Assembly: GCA_012295275.1 (NCBI GenBank)
Contig: CM022667.1
Span: forward strand, 1,707,001-1,724,500
Length of the DNA stretch: 17,500 bases
DNA from: Chrysomallon squamiferum
Lineage: Eukaryota; Mollusca; Gastropoda; Neomphalida; Peltospiridae
Direction of reading: 5' to 3'
The notes beneath the pieces are model-generated. The model had not been told where the DNA came from. It was given only the letters and a program-made list of their open reading frames with translations, and did no database searches. This document shows positions 16,770-17,500 of this stretch, in pieces. The position numbers and the translations under genes were made by a program. Position 1 is the stretch's first letter, and each line of letters opens with the position of its first letter.

Positions 16770-16965
16770 CGATACGACATGCCGCGGTGTGACCTCTGTA
16801 ATACGAAACTCGTCGTCTCCGCTGTCTGCGTCTTTTGACGCGTTGTGACGTAGTCGCTGTTATGTAGCCATCGTGTGTGTCTGTCTGAAATCATCCTTTT
16901 TAGCACTACGTCAGCACCCCCCAGGGACACAAACGACTTTATACAAAAGTAATGTCTGTCTGACC
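16770..16965. promoter_or_regulatory. CpG-rich island with inverted CRE-like pair
   Basis: TGACGTAG lies at 16846-16853 and its reverse complement CTACGTCA at 16906-16913. GTCTGTCTGA occurs at 16879-16888 and 16954-16963, and TGACCTTGC (reverse of GCAAGGTCA, an SF-1/ERR-type half-site) at 16961-16969. It is the most CpG-dense unique DNA in the right half. No start site or donor fixes a transcript direction. Confidence 0.3.
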
Positions 16966-17033
16966 TTGCGCTAAATTTAATACATGATTACTGAACTCCC
17001 ATTTATCCTACTTAAGATTTTAAAATCCTGTAT

Positions 17034-17395
17034 TATTGTTATTGTTGTTGTATTGTTGTAATTATTATTATTATTATTGTTGTTGTTGTTGTTGTCGTTG
17101 TTATTGTTGTTGTATTGTTGTAATTATTATTATTATTATTGTTTGTTGTTGTTGTTTTGTTGTTGCTTATGCTGTTGATATTGTTATTACTATTACTGTT
17201 GTTTTTGTTATTGTTTGATATTGTTATTATTATTGTTGGTGTTACTGTTGTTGTTGTTGTTGTTGATATTATTATTATTATTATTATTATGGTCGTTGAA
17301 ATTATTATTGTAGTGGTTATTATTCTTTTTATAACTACTGTTGTTGTGGTTATTTGTTGATATTATTGGTCTTCTTCTCGTTATTATTTAAATTT
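17034..17395. repeat. TTG/TTA compound repeat with 62-bp duplication
   Basis: Mixed TTG, TTA and GTT triplets. GTTATTGTTGTTGTATTG occurs at 17038 and again at 17100. Leu/Val/Cys open frames across it are artefacts. Confidence 0.93.
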
Positions 17396-17500
17396 TATGG
17401 ATTAATCATTTGTGCTGAATATAAGCTTACAATACACTGTGTTTATTTTGGCAATATTATCTCTAGCTTTAGTATAATATTTAAACAGACTGACAATATG
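17396..17500. other. AT-rich end of window, nothing seen
   Basis: Short unique stretch without signals. Confidence 0.5.

Noticed and set aside
16348-16848. 166-codon plus-strand frame, the longest in the window
   Set aside because: Most of it is the translation of a degenerate AGT/GTA triplet field (Val, Ser, Ile and Gly runs). Only the last 35 or so codons enter unique DNA, and no promoter, splice or homology signal supports it.

Overview
This window reads as intergenic or intronic DNA from a large, AT-rich animal genome. No complete protein-coding gene, rRNA, tRNA or CRISPR array can be supported. The organism is probably a mollusc, most likely a cephalopod such as an octopus. That is inferred from the extreme density and variety of simple repeats ((CT)n, (AAT)n, (AGT)n, (AAC)n, (AAAT)n, (TA)n, ATAC/TACG words), the retained CpGs and the metazoan-type splice sites; no gene was recognised that would prove it. 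Almost all open frames of 60 codons or more lie in simple repeats and encode homopolymer-like peptides.

The most useful signals are short islands of ordinary-complexity, CpG-containing DNA between the repeats. On the minus strand, positions 557-450 look like a real 5' coding exon: acceptor, 5' UTR, an ATG in an optimal context, 17 codons plus two bases, and a perfect GTAAGT donor. A minus-strand noncoding first exon ending at 9788 (CAG|GTAAGA), with E2F-like and ZNF143-like promoter words behind it, could be its upstream exon. Weaker minus-strand donors lie at 4783, 4579, 4397 and 2572. On the plus strand there is a candidate first exon at about 12555-12645 behind a perfect CRE, a DR1 element and a CCAAT box. 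There is also a donor at 4962 that faces away from the minus donor at 4783, and a candidate exon at 8200-8432 that is open in two frames.

Layout: 1-450, AAAT and CAA repeats; 450-560, minus exon; 690-1015, LTR-like remnant; 1099-1638, two long (CT)n tracts; 1640-4330, AT-rich DNA with a 58-bp tandem repeat and poly(A) runs; 4390-4962, divergent splice-site island; 5390-5530, GC-box island; 5640-5840, TTA/TTG repeat; 6100-6540, TATA/CCAAT promoter-like island; 7530-7675, E-box (CLEAR-type) cluster; 8200-8490, candidate exon plus poly(A) signal; 9110-9970, further islands; 10701-12453, a very large compound microsatellite block with internal tandem duplications; 12495-12645, CRE promoter; 13155-13340, AATAT/CGAA/CAAA arrays; 13541-13830, poly(T)-bordered retroposed-looking segment; 14235-14850, a 31-bp minisatellite; 14951-15270, GT, GAT and AAG repeats; 15757-16725, TA repeats and a degenerate AGT field; 16770-16965, CRE-like island; 17026-17395, TTG/TTA repeat.

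Functional statements about the islands are inferences from short motifs and splice consensus. The repeat calls are directly visible.
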